Positions 1-8,083 of a DNA stretch of 64,000 nucleotides are shown one piece after another. The notes beneath the pieces are model-generated. The model did no database searches, was not told the DNA's origin, and was given only the letters and a program-made list of their open reading frames with translations. Within the stretch, counting starts at the first letter, position 1. Every line of letters begins with the position of its first letter. The position numbers and the translations under genes were made by a program. This stretch comes from Rhodothermales bacterium (GTDB lineage: Bacteria > Bacteroidota > Rhodothermia > Rhodothermales > JANQRZ01): positions 40,146-104,145 of the forward strand of contig JANQRZ010000015.1 of the NCBI GenBank assembly GCA_028284265.1, read 5' to 3'.

Positions 1-1
1 A

Positions 2-643
2 GACATCACGCTCGATGTGGCGCTGCGGCTCCGCGACCGGCTCGCCCGTCGCCACGGGGCGCGCGTGCTGATGACGCGAGAGACGGATGTCGAGGTGGCA
101 CTCGGTGAGCGTGTTGCCTTTGCGAACGAGAACGATGCGGACCTCTTCGTCTCGCTCCACGTCAACTCTATCCCCGATGCCTCGGTCGCGCCGCTCGAAA
201 CCTACTACTTCGGCTTGCGGGCCGACGATCAGACGCTTCGCCTCGCGCACGGCGAAAACGGGGCGGCCAATTATTCCGTGGCTGAGTTCAACACGATGCT
301 GCAACGGGCCGGAAATACGGTTAAATTCCAAGAGTCGAGGCACCTTGCGATGTCGGTCCAGCAGTCGCTCGTCGAGACGGTCCGCCAGACGAACGCCGAG
401 GCGAGCGACTGGGGCGTCAAGGCTGGGCCGTTCGTCGTGCTTCTCGGCGTGGAGGCCCCCGCGATCCTCGCCGAGATGGCGGCGATCAGCAACCCCGACG
501 AAGAGGCGCGCCTCGACACCGACGCCCACCGCGAAAGCCTCGCCCGTTCGCTTGAAGAAGGCATTGCGGCGTACCTTCAGCACCGGCCGCTCACCAACGC
601 ACCTACCCTGATCCCCACCCACGATGGCGAAGAAGACCACTAA
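2..643 (+). CDS. N-acetylmuramoyl-L-alanine amidase, C-terminal part (cut by window edge)
   Basis: This is the catalytic part of a zinc-dependent Amidase_3 protein, which cleaves the amide bond between MurNAc and the stem peptide during cell separation or wall turnover. The reading frame is open to the first bases of the window, so the true start lies upstream. The internal GTG at 17 is not a convincing start because family-like sequence (DITLDVALRLRDRL) precedes it. Visible family marks are LMTRETD, the metal-ligand segment SLHVNS and the C-terminal EMAAISNPDEEARL, whose Glu matches the catalytic Glu of AmiC-type enzymes. The 3' end overlaps the next gene by 20 bases, suggesting coupled translation with the actin-like protein. 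Confidence 0.9.
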   Translation, partial: DITLDVALRLRDRLARRHGARVLMTRETDVEVALGERVAFANENDADLFVSLHVNSIPDASVAPLETYYFGLRADDQTLRLAHGENGAANYSVAEFNTMLQRAGNTVKFQESRHLAMSVQQSLVETVRQTNAEASDWGVKAGPFVVLLGVEAPAILAEMAAISNPDEEARLDTDAHRESLARSLEEGIAAYLQHRPLTNAPTLIPTHDGEEDH

Positions 644-1661
644 GTCCACCACGAAATCCACCGCCCCACTCCACATCGGTATCGACCTCGGCACGTCCCG
701 CAGCGCGGTCGTCGCCTCGAACGGCAAGCGAACCTGGGTCGAGAGCTACGTCGCGTGGCCCAAGGACTTCGTCGCCAAGAAGATGCTCGGCGAGGCGATC
801 CTTTTCGGTGAGCACGCGGTCGAGAACCGGATGTCGGTCGAGTTGGTGCGCCCGCTCGAAAACGGCGTCATCCGCGACGGCACCGAGCGCGACGAAGAGG
901 CCGTGCGCGAGTTGATCCACCACCTCATCGAGCAGGTGGAACCTAAAGAAGGACAGCGCATCCAGGCTGCTGTCGGTGTGCCTGCCGAGGCGCTCAAGGT
1001 CAACAAGCTCGCCATCCGCGATGCGGTGCAGGAATACGCTGACGCGCTGATGGTCGTCTCCGAGCCGTTCGCCGTCGCCTACGGCCTCGATGCGCTCTCG
1101 AACGCGATGGTGATCGACATCGGTGCGGGCACGGTGGACTTCTGCGTGATGCACGGCACGATGCCGACCGAGGAGGACCAACGCACCCTCACGATGGCGG
1201 GCGACTTCGTGGACCGACAGCTTCAGGGCCTCCTCGCCGAGCGTCACCCCGAGGCCAAGTTCTCCGAGGTCGCTGTCCGTCACTTCAAGGAGCAGCACGG
1301 CTACGTCGGTTCCGCCAACGGCAAGCTAGAGATGAAGACGGCGGTCGGCGGCAAAGCCCTCAATGTGGACGTATCGAAGGAACTCAAAGAAGCCTGCGAG
1401 GCCATCATCCCGGCCATCGCTGAGACCGCCATCGAACTCATCGCCCGCTACGAGCCGGACTTCCAGGAGGTGCTCCGCAAGAACATCTACCTCGCGGGCG
1501 GCGGCAGCCAGATCAAAGGCATCGCCGAGGCCATCGAGGACGCACTCAAGGAGTACGGCCCGTGCCGCGTCCATACCGTCGACGACCCGCTCTTCGCCGG
1601 AGCCGAAGGCGCGCTCGCGCTAGCGCAGGACATGCCCGAGGAGTTCTGGGAGGACATGTAA
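624..1661 (+). CDS. MamK-like bacterial actin (MreB/MamK superfamily)
   Basis: A 345-residue actin-fold ATPase. A Lys/Thr-rich N-terminal tail (MAKKTTKSTTKST) precedes phosphate-1 motif IGIDLGTS (about residues 19-26), phosphate-2 motif VIDIGAGTVDF (about 165-175) and adenosine motif LAGGGSQI (about 292-299). From memory of the family, several stretches resemble magnetosome MamK more than MreB: YVAWPKDFVAKKMLG, VVSEPFAVAYGLD, DIGAGTVDFCVMHGTMP and FKEQHGYVG. MamK forms cytoplasmic filaments that position magnetosomes, but MamK-like proteins also occur in non-magnetotactic bacteria and no other magnetosome gene is visible here. Overlap with the upstream amidase points to a role tied to envelope or cell-shape processes (inference). 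MreB proper is the main alternative. Confidence 0.85.
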   Translation: MAKKTTKSTTKSTAPLHIGIDLGTSRSAVVASNGKRTWVESYVAWPKDFVAKKMLGEAILFGEHAVENRMSVELVRPLENGVIRDGTERDEEAVRELIHHLIEQVEPKEGQRIQAAVGVPAEALKVNKLAIRDAVQEYADALMVVSEPFAVAYGLDALSNAMVIDIGAGTVDFCVMHGTMPTEEDQRTLTMAGDFVDRQLQGLLAERHPEAKFSEVAVRHFKEQHGYVGSANGKLEMKTAVGGKALNVDVSKELKEACEAIIPAIAETAIELIARYEPDFQEVLRKNIYLAGGGSQIKGIAEAIEDALKEYGPCRVHTVDDPLFAGAEGALALAQDMPEEFWEDM

Positions 1662-1682
1662 GCGAAGGTCATTGGTGCTTGC

Positions 1683-2141
1683 CTAGCGCCTAGGTTGTGC
1701 CACCAGCGTTCTCAGGGCTGCGTCGCCCGGTAGAATCTTGCGTACCTCCGACGACGGGTGTGCCATCGGCTCATGGGTGTACTCGGGAGAGTCGAAGATG
1801 GAGGCGAAGATGTCCTCTCGCTGTGCCCAAGCGGTCGAGTCGGCGTACTCCGTCATCAGCATCACGTCCCAGCCTTGCATGGAGTCTGGCGAAGCCACAA
1901 GCGCCCGGTAGGAGAGAACCGCGCGGCGCTCCAGCGCAAGGTTGCGTGCCTGCGCCCAGTTCGCTTCGATGCTTCGAAGGTATTCGGCTTGCTGACCGGG
2001 TAGGGTGCGGACGAGGTCCACGGTCCATACGGACTGCGCAGTATCTGGGTCGATGGTAGCGGTCTGTTCAGTCGGCGCTTCGAGGCAGCCTGTCATGAGA
2101 AAGAGCAGGGTGATGACAAGCAGGAGAGCAGGATCGTGCAT
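1683..2141 (-). CDS. Putative lipoprotein of about 150 residues, function unknown
   Basis: A 152-residue product with a short hydrophobic leader ending in a lipobox-like LMTGC (Cys at residue 19), so probably lipid-anchored in the envelope. The mature part (SVWTVDLVRTLPGQQAEYLRSIEANW, in outline, then YADSTAWAQREDIFASIF) has the feel of a dimeric alpha/beta-barrel (ABM/EthD-type) domain, but I do not recognise a named family. It is convergent with the MamK-like gene, with only 21 bases between stops, and is followed 95 bases upstream by the DUF2911 gene on the same strand, with which it may share a transcript. Confidence 0.6.
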   Translation of the reverse strand: MHDPALLLVITLLFLMTGCLEAPTEQTATIDPDTAQSVWTVDLVRTLPGQQAEYLRSIEANWAQARNLALERRAVLSYRALVASPDSMQGWDVMLMTEYADSTAWAQREDIFASIFDSPEYTHEPMAHPSSEVRKILPGDAALRTLVAQPRR

Positions 2142-2236
2142 AGCAGACTGCGGGTGAGCAGGTGGGATAAAAGGACGAATCGGGGCACTTCACACGCTGG
2201 CGGAGTGCCCCGACTCCAAGCCCTCTAACTCTAGGT

Positions 2237-3283
2237 TCAGTTCTGGCCGCGGAGCTGGGCGAGGACGCCGTCAATGCGGGCATACTGCGCCTGCGGAGCC
2301 ATCGAGCGGGCCTTCTCGTAGTGCTCGATGGCCTCGGCGGTGTTGTCCTGTGCGGCCAAGCCCTCGCCGTAGCTGTCCCAGACGTTCCACGACTCGGGGT
2401 GGTCCTCGGTGTTCTTGCGGAAGATGGCGACGGCGTCGGCGGTGCGCCCCTGGCCGAGAAGCTGGTAGCCGTAGGCGTTCATCTCGTTCTCCGTGGCGAG
2501 GCCCATCGCCTCGGCGCGCATCGTCTCGGCTTCCTGCGGCTGGCCGAGCTTGTCTTTGATGCTGGCGACCGTCATCACATTGGTGAAGTTGCGGTTCATC
2601 GAAACCGACTGCTCGGCCCAGCCGAGGGCGTCGTTGAGCCGGAGGTCGTTCTGCATAGCGAGGGTGGCGATCTGGTTCCAGCCCTGCCACGAGAAGCGCG
2701 GCAGGCTACGCATCTCGCGCTCCATGTTGGCGAGCACGACTTCCGGTGTGTTGACCGAGATCGGGATGGGCACTTCCACCCGCTCCCAGTGCATCACGGC
2801 GGTGACGGAGGTGTTGGTCGGGTCGTCGAAGCGGTAGAGAAGGCGCTCGTTCATCGAGGCCGTGCGCGGCGTGACGGAGACGCGAGCGGCGTCCTCAGAC
2901 TCGTCGTAGCTGAAGCTGCCCCACGCCGAGTTGATCTCGCTGAAGATGGCGGTCCACGCACCGTTCTGGTTCGGGATCAGGTGGAAGCCGTAAGTCCCGG
3001 CGTCGAGTGGCTGCCCACCGACGGTAATCTCTGAGGTGGTCGTGAATGTCGTGTTCTCGTTGGCTCCGGCGCGCCAGACCTGGCCCCACGGCACAAGCGC
3101 GCCCCAGACTTCGCGGTCGTTGACGGCAGGCCGGTGGTAGTCGAACGTGAGATCGGTCAGCCCGACGCGCTGGGTGACGCTGGCATGTTGGCTGGCGCGG
3201 GGCACGGTGAGGTTTTGCTGGGCAACGGCGGTCCCGGCGAACAGCACGACGAGGCCGAGAAAAAGCGGGAAGCGAGAGCGCAT
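2237..3283 (-). CDS. Exported DUF2911 domain protein with TPR-like C-terminus
   Basis: A 348-residue protein with a cleavable signal peptide (LFLGLVVLFAGTAVAQ, Ala-X-Ala-like cut near residue 22). Residues about 25-170 match the DUF2911 family common in Bacteroidota (DLTFDYHRPAVNDREVWG, then WRAGANENTTFTT and LDAGTYGFHLIPN). Residues about 200-345 are helical with TPR-like phasing (AYGYQLLGQGRTADAVAIF; NTAEAIEHYEKARSM). The DUF2911 function is unknown; this DUF2911 plus TPR layout is frequent in the phylum. Start is an ATG directly before the signal peptide. The gene is divergent from pntAA across a 226-base gap that holds no gene I can see. Confidence 0.85.
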   Translation of the reverse strand: MRSRFPLFLGLVVLFAGTAVAQQNLTVPRASQHASVTQRVGLTDLTFDYHRPAVNDREVWGALVPWGQVWRAGANENTTFTTTSEITVGGQPLDAGTYGFHLIPNQNGAWTAIFSEINSAWGSFSYDESEDAARVSVTPRTASMNERLLYRFDDPTNTSVTAVMHWERVEVPIPISVNTPEVVLANMEREMRSLPRFSWQGWNQIATLAMQNDLRLNDALGWAEQSVSMNRNFTNVMTVASIKDKLGQPQEAETMRAEAMGLATENEMNAYGYQLLGQGRTADAVAIFRKNTEDHPESWNVWDSYGEGLAAQDNTAEAIEHYEKARSMAPQAQYARIDGVLAQLRGQN

Positions 3284-3509
3284 GGCGACGGAGATTTAGG
3301 CGGAGAAAGACGCAGAACGTAGGTTAGATACACAATACGGCACGAAGGAGCAGTGGGTACGCCGCGCAGCGCCGTCTTGCCGCGTAGCGGAGCCGCTTCG
3401 CGTCAGAACCGTAGGGGCCGCACGATGCCCTTTCCGCAGTTGATGTCGATTTATCGTTGCAGGAGTCATGGCTGCATCGTATCTAGTAGCGTCATAAACC
3501 CGTTGAGCT

Positions 3510-4649
3510 ATGGCTGTTACGATTGGCGTCCCCCGCGAAACCGCACCGGGCGAGCACCGCGTGGCCCTCACACCCGATGTGGCCGACCGGTTGGCGAAGA
3601 TCGGTTACGAGATCATCGTCGAACGCGGGGCCGGTGCGTCGGCCTATTTCCCGGACGCCGACTACGAGGCCGTCGGTGCCCGCCTCGCCGAGCGGAGCGA
3701 TGCGCTTGGGGCTGATCTCGTCGCCACCATCACGCCACCGGAAGATGAGTTGGGTGCGCTTCAGTCGGGGGCGACGCTGGTCGGGTTCTTGCAACCGCTC
3801 GACCGGCCCGACCTTAGCGCGAGCCTTGCCGCGCAGGGCGTGACAGCGTTCTCGATGGAGATGGTGCCGCGCATCACACGAGCGCAGAAGATGGACGCGC
3901 TCTCGGCGATGAGCACGGTGGCAGGGTACAAGGCCGTCCTCCTCGCCGCCGATACGCTGCCCAAATTTTTCCCGCTCCTCACCACCGCTGCCGGGACGAT
4001 TCGTCCGGCCCAAGTCCTTATCCTCGGTGCAGGCGTGGCTGGACTTCAGGCCCTCGCCACGGCGCGACGGCTCGGGGCCGTGACGAGCGCCTACGACATC
4101 CGGCCCGCCGCCCGCGAACAGGTCGAGTCGGTCGGTGCAAAGTTCGTCGAACTCGACCTCGACACAGCGGATGCTGAAGACAAAGGCGGGTACGCGAAAG
4201 CCCTCGCCAAAGACCAGCAGGCGCGGCAGGTTGAGTTGCTGGCTCGGCACATCGCCAAAGCCGATGTCGTCATTTCGACAGCGCTGATCCCCGGTCGCGC
4301 TGCGCCGGTGCTCATCACCGAGAGCGGGGTGGAGGGGATGTCCTCCGGCTCCGTCGTCATCGACCTTGCGGCGGCCAACGGCGGTAACTGCGCGGTCACG
4401 AAGCCCGACGAGCGCATCGTCCACAACGGGGTCCAAATCCTCGGTCCGACCAACCTCCCGGCGTCGATGCCGCTGCACGCGAGCCAGATGTACGCCCGCA
4501 CCCTCGCTGCGCTCGTCACCGAGTTCACCGATGAGGGTGCGTTTACCCCGAACTTCGACGACGAGATCGTGCAGGGGGCGTGCGTCGCGCACGGCGGCGA
4601 GGTCGTCCACGAGCGCGTGAAGTCATTGACTGATTCGCTGAATGGGTGA
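3510..4649 (+). CDS. pntAA: NAD(P) transhydrogenase subunit alpha, part 1 (NAD-binding domain I)
   Basis: A 379-residue soluble NAD(H)-binding subunit of proton-translocating transhydrogenase, which couples hydride transfer between NADH and NADP+ to proton movement. The N-terminus (TIGVPRETAPGEHRVALTPD) and the nucleotide-binding glycines in VLILGAGVAGLQALATARRLGA (in part) are diagnostic of the AlaDH/PNT family. DIRPAAREQVESVGAKFVEL and GYAKALAKD follow as in PntA; alanine dehydrogenase is excluded by these and by the two membrane subunits downstream. The alpha chain is split here: the membrane part is the separate next gene, as in Rhodospirillum and Thermus types. The last codons and stop lie in an imperfect repeat described separately. 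Confidence 0.95.
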   Translation: MAVTIGVPRETAPGEHRVALTPDVADRLAKIGYEIIVERGAGASAYFPDADYEAVGARLAERSDALGADLVATITPPEDELGALQSGATLVGFLQPLDRPDLSASLAAQGVTAFSMEMVPRITRAQKMDALSAMSTVAGYKAVLLAADTLPKFFPLLTTAAGTIRPAQVLILGAGVAGLQALATARRLGAVTSAYDIRPAAREQVESVGAKFVELDLDTADAEDKGGYAKALAKDQQARQVELLARHIAKADVVISTALIPGRAAPVLITESGVEGMSSGSVVIDLAAANGGNCAVTKPDERIVHNGVQILGPTNLPASMPLHASQMYARTLAALVTEFTDEGAFTPNFDDEIVQGACVAHGGEVVHERVKSLTDSLNG

Positions 4650-4734
4650 TTTGCTGATTAGTCTCAACCCTTCATCCTGTGTCGCCTTCACCTATCGAAG
4701 CGTCCCAATCACTCAATCACCAAATCACTCAATC
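4632..4734. repeat. Imperfect inverted repeat at the pntAA/pntAB junction
   Basis: A 28-base stretch at 4632-4659, covering the last codons and stop of pntAA, is matched at 20 of 28 positions by the reverse complement of 4707-4734, just before pntAB. Each arm is itself made of short GATT/GAGTGATT-type repeats. Transcribed, the arms could fold back on each other between the two cistrons; whether this has a function is unknown. It may simply be a low-complexity intergenic repeat. Confidence 0.5.
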
Positions 4735-4739
4735 CTCCA

Positions 4740-5084
4740 ATGGATATTGCTCTGATCGTCGTCTTCGTGCTCGCCGCGTTCGTCGGGATGGAGGTCATCT
4801 CGAAGGTGCCCGCGACGCTGCACACCCCACTCATGTCCGGTTCGAACGCCATCAGCGGCATCACCATCGTCGGGGCCCTCGTGGTCGCTGGAATGGTCGG
4901 GACGCCGTGGGCGAAGTGGCTCGGCTTCGCCGCCCTCGTGATGGCGACGGTGAACGTCGTCGGCGGCTTCCTCGTCACCGACCGGATGCTCCAGATGTTC
5001 AAGAAGAAAGACCGCAAGCTGCCCGCCGCGAAACCCGATGTGGTCTCGACCGATGGGGCGACTCGCGAAGCCGTGAAGGTCTGA
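4740..5084 (+). CDS. pntAB: NAD(P) transhydrogenase subunit alpha, part 2 (membrane)
   Basis: A 114-residue membrane subunit carrying the small domain II part of the alpha chain. Three hydrophobic segments are visible: about 1-18 (IALIVVFVLAAFVGMEVI), 38-55 and 62-80, with the conserved TPLMSGSNAISGI loop between the first and second that is typical of PntAB. A charged tail (FKKKDRKLPAAKPD) ends the protein. It lies between pntAA and pntB, 90 bases after the first and 114 before the second, and all three must assemble for activity. Start ATG follows directly after the inverted repeat. Confidence 0.93.
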   Translation: MDIALIVVFVLAAFVGMEVISKVPATLHTPLMSGSNAISGITIVGALVVAGMVGTPWAKWLGFAALVMATVNVVGGFLVTDRMLQMFKKKDRKLPAAKPDVVSTDGATREAVKV

Positions 5085-5086
5085 TC

Positions 5087-5160
5087 GTGAATCGCCCATC
5101 GTGAATCGCCCATCGTGAATCGCCCATCGTGAATCGCCCATCGTGAATCGCCCATCGTGA
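5087..5160. repeat. Tandem 14-bp repeat, five full copies, between pntAB and pntB
   Basis: The unit GTGAATCGCCCATC is repeated five times without interruption or mismatch (5087-5156), followed by the first four bases of a sixth copy. It begins two bases after the pntAB stop codon and ends about 40 bases before the pntB start. The perfect identity of the copies implies recent expansion or active homogenisation. A slippage-prone array inside an operon could alter the spacing or stability of the pntB message; that is inference. Confidence 0.95.
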
Positions 5161-5198
5161 ACGTTCCTGCCGTCTCTCCCTGACCTTCTGATCCGACG

Positions 5199-6698
5199 AT
5201 GAAAGAGACCCTCATCACGCTCGCCTACCTCGTCGCAGCCTCGCTGTTCATCATCGGGCTGAAGCGGCTCTCCTCGCCCATGACCGCGCGCGGCGGGAAT
5301 CAGCTTGCCGCCGGGGGCATGCTCTTGGCCGTCATCGCGACGCTGTTCATGCAGCAGATTCTAAGCCCCATCGAGATGGTCGCGGGCCTTGTGGTCGGGG
5401 GGGCGATTGGGACGTGGCTGGCAAGAACGGTCGAGATGACGAAGATGCCGGAGTTGGTGGCGGCCTTCAACGGCTTTGGCGGCGGGGCGAGTGCGTTGGT
5501 GGCGGCAGCAGAGGTGGCGCGCTACGCCGAGTGGAACATCGACCCCGTCGCCTCAATGCAGGCGATGGCGTCGCTTCAACCCCTCCCGACGGACGCCGCT
5601 GTCGTGCTGGAGCCGTTCACGGGCCTCACGGCGTTCACGGTGGCGCTCTCGGTGCTGATCGGTGCAGTCACCTTCTCGGGCAGCTTCGTCGCCTTCGGTA
5701 AGCTGAGTGGCAAAATCAGCGGCAACCCCGTCTCATTCCCCGGCCTCCGCCTGCTCTCCATCGTGATCGGCCTCGGCGTGATCGCCGCGACGGTGTGGGT
5801 GGTGATGGGGGCGGCGGACTTTGCCGTCATCAAGGACCCGGTGGTATGGGGGCTGACGGCGCTTGCGGCGCTCGCACTCGTACTCGGCATCTTACTCGTC
5901 GTCCCGATTGGCGGGGCAGATATGCCGGTGGTCGTTGCGCTCCTCAACTCCTACTCGGGCCTTGCAGCGAGCGCGGCAGGGTTCGTGCTGGGTAACTACG
6001 CACTCATCATCAGCGGGGCGCTCGTGGGGGCGAGTGGGCTGATCCTGACCCGGATCATGTGCGACGCGATGAACCGCTCCCTCGCCAACGTGCTCCTCGG
6101 CGGTTTCGGTGGAAGCAGCAGCACAGGCGATGGCGGTCCGGCGGTGTCCACCGAGGGCCTGACCGTCCGTGAGACGACGCCCGACGACGCGGCAATCCTG
6201 ATGAGCTATGCGCAGAAAGTCATCATCGTCCCCGGCTACGGCCTCGCGGTGGCGCAGGCGCAGCACCAGGTCCGCGAGATGGCCGACCTGCTCCAGAGCG
6301 AGGGCGTTGAGGTGAAGTACGCGATCCATCCCGTCGCCGGGCGGATGCCGGGCCACATGAATGTGCTCCTCGCCGAGGCCAATGTGCCCTACGACCAGCT
6401 CTTTGATATGGACGATGTCAACGCCGACTTCGAGACGACCGACGTGGCGCTCGTCGTCGGGGCAAACGACGTGGTCAACCCAGCGGCCCGCACCGATCCA
6501 AGTTCGCCGATCCACGGGATGCCAATTCTGAACGTGGACAAATCGCAGAACGTGATCGTCCTCAAGCGCTCGATGCGCCCCGGCTACGCGGGCGTCGACA
6601 ACATGCTCTTCTACGCCGACAACACGCAGATGCTCTTCGGCGATGCGAAGGATTCCATCTCCGAAGTCATCTCCGAGTTGAAGGCCCTGCAATCGTAA
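5199..6698 (+). CDS. pntB: NAD(P) transhydrogenase subunit beta
   Basis: A 499-residue subunit, slightly longer than the roughly 460 of the E. coli protein. The N-terminal two thirds is a membrane domain with about nine hydrophobic helices and the signature GMLLAVIATLF and FNGFGGGASALVAAAE. The C-terminal third is the NADP(H)-binding domain III with the fingerprint VIIVPGYGLAVAQAQHQV (about 345-362), followed by HPVAGRMPGHMNVLLAEA and VGANDVVNPAA. It sits in the inner membrane with PntAA and PntAB and typically supplies NADPH at the expense of the proton gradient. Start ATG at 5199 follows the tandem repeat. Confidence 0.95.
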   Translation: MKETLITLAYLVAASLFIIGLKRLSSPMTARGGNQLAAGGMLLAVIATLFMQQILSPIEMVAGLVVGGAIGTWLARTVEMTKMPELVAAFNGFGGGASALVAAAEVARYAEWNIDPVASMQAMASLQPLPTDAAVVLEPFTGLTAFTVALSVLIGAVTFSGSFVAFGKLSGKISGNPVSFPGLRLLSIVIGLGVIAATVWVVMGAADFAVIKDPVVWGLTALAALALVLGILLVVPIGGADMPVVVALLNSYSGLAASAAGFVLGNYALIISGALVGASGLILTRIMCDAMNRSLANVLLGGFGGSSSTGDGGPAVSTEGLTVRETTPDDAAILMSYAQKVIIVPGYGLAVAQAQHQVREMADLLQSEGVEVKYAIHPVAGRMPGHMNVLLAEANVPYDQLFDMDDVNADFETTDVALVVGANDVVNPAARTDPSSPIHGMPILNVDKSQNVIVLKRSMRPGYAGVDNMLFYADNTQMLFGDAKDSISEVISELKALQS

Positions 6699-6724
6699 AC
6701 GTCTAAACAGAAACGACCTGAATC

Positions 6725-6979
6725 ATGGCTACGAACCCGACTCCTCCGACACGCCCTGGATCGCAGCACCCGCTCCTAGCACCGGGCGTGTTTGCTGGCG
6801 TCGCTCTGCTCCTTCTGATCCTAGGCCAGAATGCCTATGCGTTTGCCTCGCTTCTGCTCGCGCTCGGGCTGTTGCTCTACCTGATGGGTAAGACGCGACG
6901 CTGGAAAGGTGCCCCGCAGGCCGGGATGGTCGTGATGGGCGCGGCGGTCATCATTGCCCTGACCGTTCTCCTCGGCTGA
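6725..6979 (+). CDS. Small membrane protein, function unknown
   Basis: An 84-residue protein with a proline-rich N-terminus (NPTPPTRPGSQ) and three probable membrane segments (about 19-33, 36-52 and 66-83), separated by a basic loop KTRRWKG. It follows pntB by 26 bases on the same strand and may be co-transcribed with it. I recognise no family. Confidence in coding rests on the clean start, the hydrophobicity pattern and the operon position. Confidence 0.55.
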   Translation: MATNPTPPTRPGSQHPLLAPGVFAGVALLLLILGQNAYAFASLLLALGLLLYLMGKTRRWKGAPQAGMVVMGAAVIIALTVLLG

Positions 6980-7076
6980 GGCGTCAGCTTGCATGGCTCT
7001 AACCCTCCAAGGTTGTCGTTGCAATGAATCCTGGAAGGGAGCGGCAATTTCGTGGGCACCATATGCTCTTGCCATC

Positions 7077-7488
7077 CTGCGAGATGGCCACGTCGCTGCG
7101 CTCCTCGCAATGACAGGGAGTAGAGGATGCGAAAGCGCTACTACGTCTACATCCTCACGAACCAGAGGTGTACGGTGCTCTACACCGGCGTCACGAACAA
7201 TTTGAAGCGACGGCTCGGGGAGCATCAGCAAGGTGATGGCAACGGGTTTGCGACGCGCTACAAGGCAAACCGGCTCGTCTACTACGAGACCTTCGAAGAC
7301 GTTCATTCCGCCATCGGACGCGAGAAGCAGATCAAGAGTTGGCCGCGCCTCAGGAAGATAGAGCTGGTGGACACTGTGAACCCTGAGTGGCGCAACCTTG
7401 CTGCTTCCTTCGATGCACTCGGCAGGGTTTGACAGAAGCCCTTTCTTCTTGTCATCGCGAGGAGCGTAGCGACGTGGCGATCTCGCAG
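7077..7488. mobile_element. GIY-YIG cassette flanked by 39-bp inverted repeats
   Basis: Arms at 7077-7115 and 7450-7488 are inverted copies matching at 36 of 39 positions. They enclose a single gene for a GIY-YIG nuclease, giving a unit of about 412 bases. The core of the arm (GCGAGGAGCGTAGCGACGTG) is a motif I recall as a dispersed repeat in many unrelated bacterial genomes, often next to GIY-YIG genes; that is memory, not a search. No transposase is present and I cannot define target-site duplications. The left flank 7010-7076 may also belong to the repeat family. Confidence 0.6.
7127..7432 (+). CDS. GIY-YIG nuclease family protein (YhbQ/UPF0213-like)
   Basis: A 101-residue single-domain protein with the GIY-YIG core: YVYILTN (the GIY position), LYTGVTNNLKRRLGEH (the YIG position and catalytic Arg), the metal-binding Glu in YYETFEDVHSAIGREKQIK and the usual short C-terminal tail. 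Such stand-alone domains nick DNA in vitro in some cases; the biological role is unsettled. A good ribosome-binding sequence AGGGAG ends six bases before the ATG and lies just past the left inverted-repeat arm. The gene is the only one inside the inverted-repeat frame, which suggests that it and the repeat travel together (inference). Confidence 0.9.
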   Translation: MRKRYYVYILTNQRCTVLYTGVTNNLKRRLGEHQQGDGNGFATRYKANRLVYYETFEDVHSAIGREKQIKSWPRLRKIELVDTVNPEWRNLAASFDALGRV

Positions 7489-7547
7489 ATTGCCAATCCT
7501 TTTGACCGGACGGCAACGCTCAGGGTTGCCACAAGGAAGACGTGGCC

Positions 7548-7904
7548 CTAGCTTGCCTCGAACGCGACCGGGCGGATCGTGAACGCGCGCTGCGGGCGGC
7601 GGTCCTTAACGCGGATATGGTCCGAGACGCGGCGGACGCCGGGCAGCGAGCCGAGGTCGCCGAGGACGGCGTCGTGCTGCTCGTGCGTGAGGACGGTGCC
7701 GTATACGGAGACGGTGCCCTCGAAGACGTAGAAGTGCAGGCCCGAGACATCGCTGCGCCGTAGCCGCTCGAAGGCGACGAAGACACGGGTGGCGATGCGG
7801 CGGTCGTGCTCGGTTTGCTTTTGCCGCGTGCGAAGCGTCGTAAGCAGCGTCCGCACATCGGCGATGCGGGAGCCGCCCGGACGGGGGAGTGTGGGAAGGG
7901 GCAT
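7548..7904 (-). CDS. BON-domain protein
   Basis: About 118 residues from the ATG at 7904 (MPLPTLPRPGG). A longer frame runs to 8003, but its extra N-terminus looks non-coding in character. Residues about 45-112 resemble a BON domain: DRRIATRVFVAFERL, then VSGLHFYVFEGTVSVYGTV and LGSLPGVRRVSDHIRVKD, the usual alpha-beta-beta-alpha-beta pattern with the GxVxxYGTV-like turn. BON domains often bind phospholipid or act in osmotic-shock envelope proteins, but no signal peptide is visible in the chosen form. It is 179 bases downstream of lptD on the same strand. Confidence 0.7.
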   Translation of the reverse strand: MPLPTLPRPGGSRIADVRTLLTTLRTRQKQTEHDRRIATRVFVAFERLRRSDVSGLHFYVFEGTVSVYGTVLTHEQHDAVLGDLGSLPGVRRVSDHIRVKDRRPQRAFTIRPVAFEAS

Positions 7905-8083
7905 GGCAGGGGTTGGGCAAAGGGTATGCCGGGCAGCGGGGGAGACCACCCGGCGGGCGCAGAAGATAGCGATACGGACCCAATCCGCAAACAGGAGATG
8001 CAAAAACGCTTGCCGCCTTCGCTCGGTCGCGGCCCGTGGGTTTACATCTCTACTCTGTCGCGTTACCGAAACACCTCACGGCC

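Noticed and set aside
624..1661. Magnetosome island
   Set aside because: Only the MamK-like actin is found; no mamA, B, E, M, O or other magnetosome genes lie nearby.
5087..5160. Tandem repeat as a CRISPR array
   Set aside because: Units of 14 bases follow each other with no spacers and there are no cas genes.
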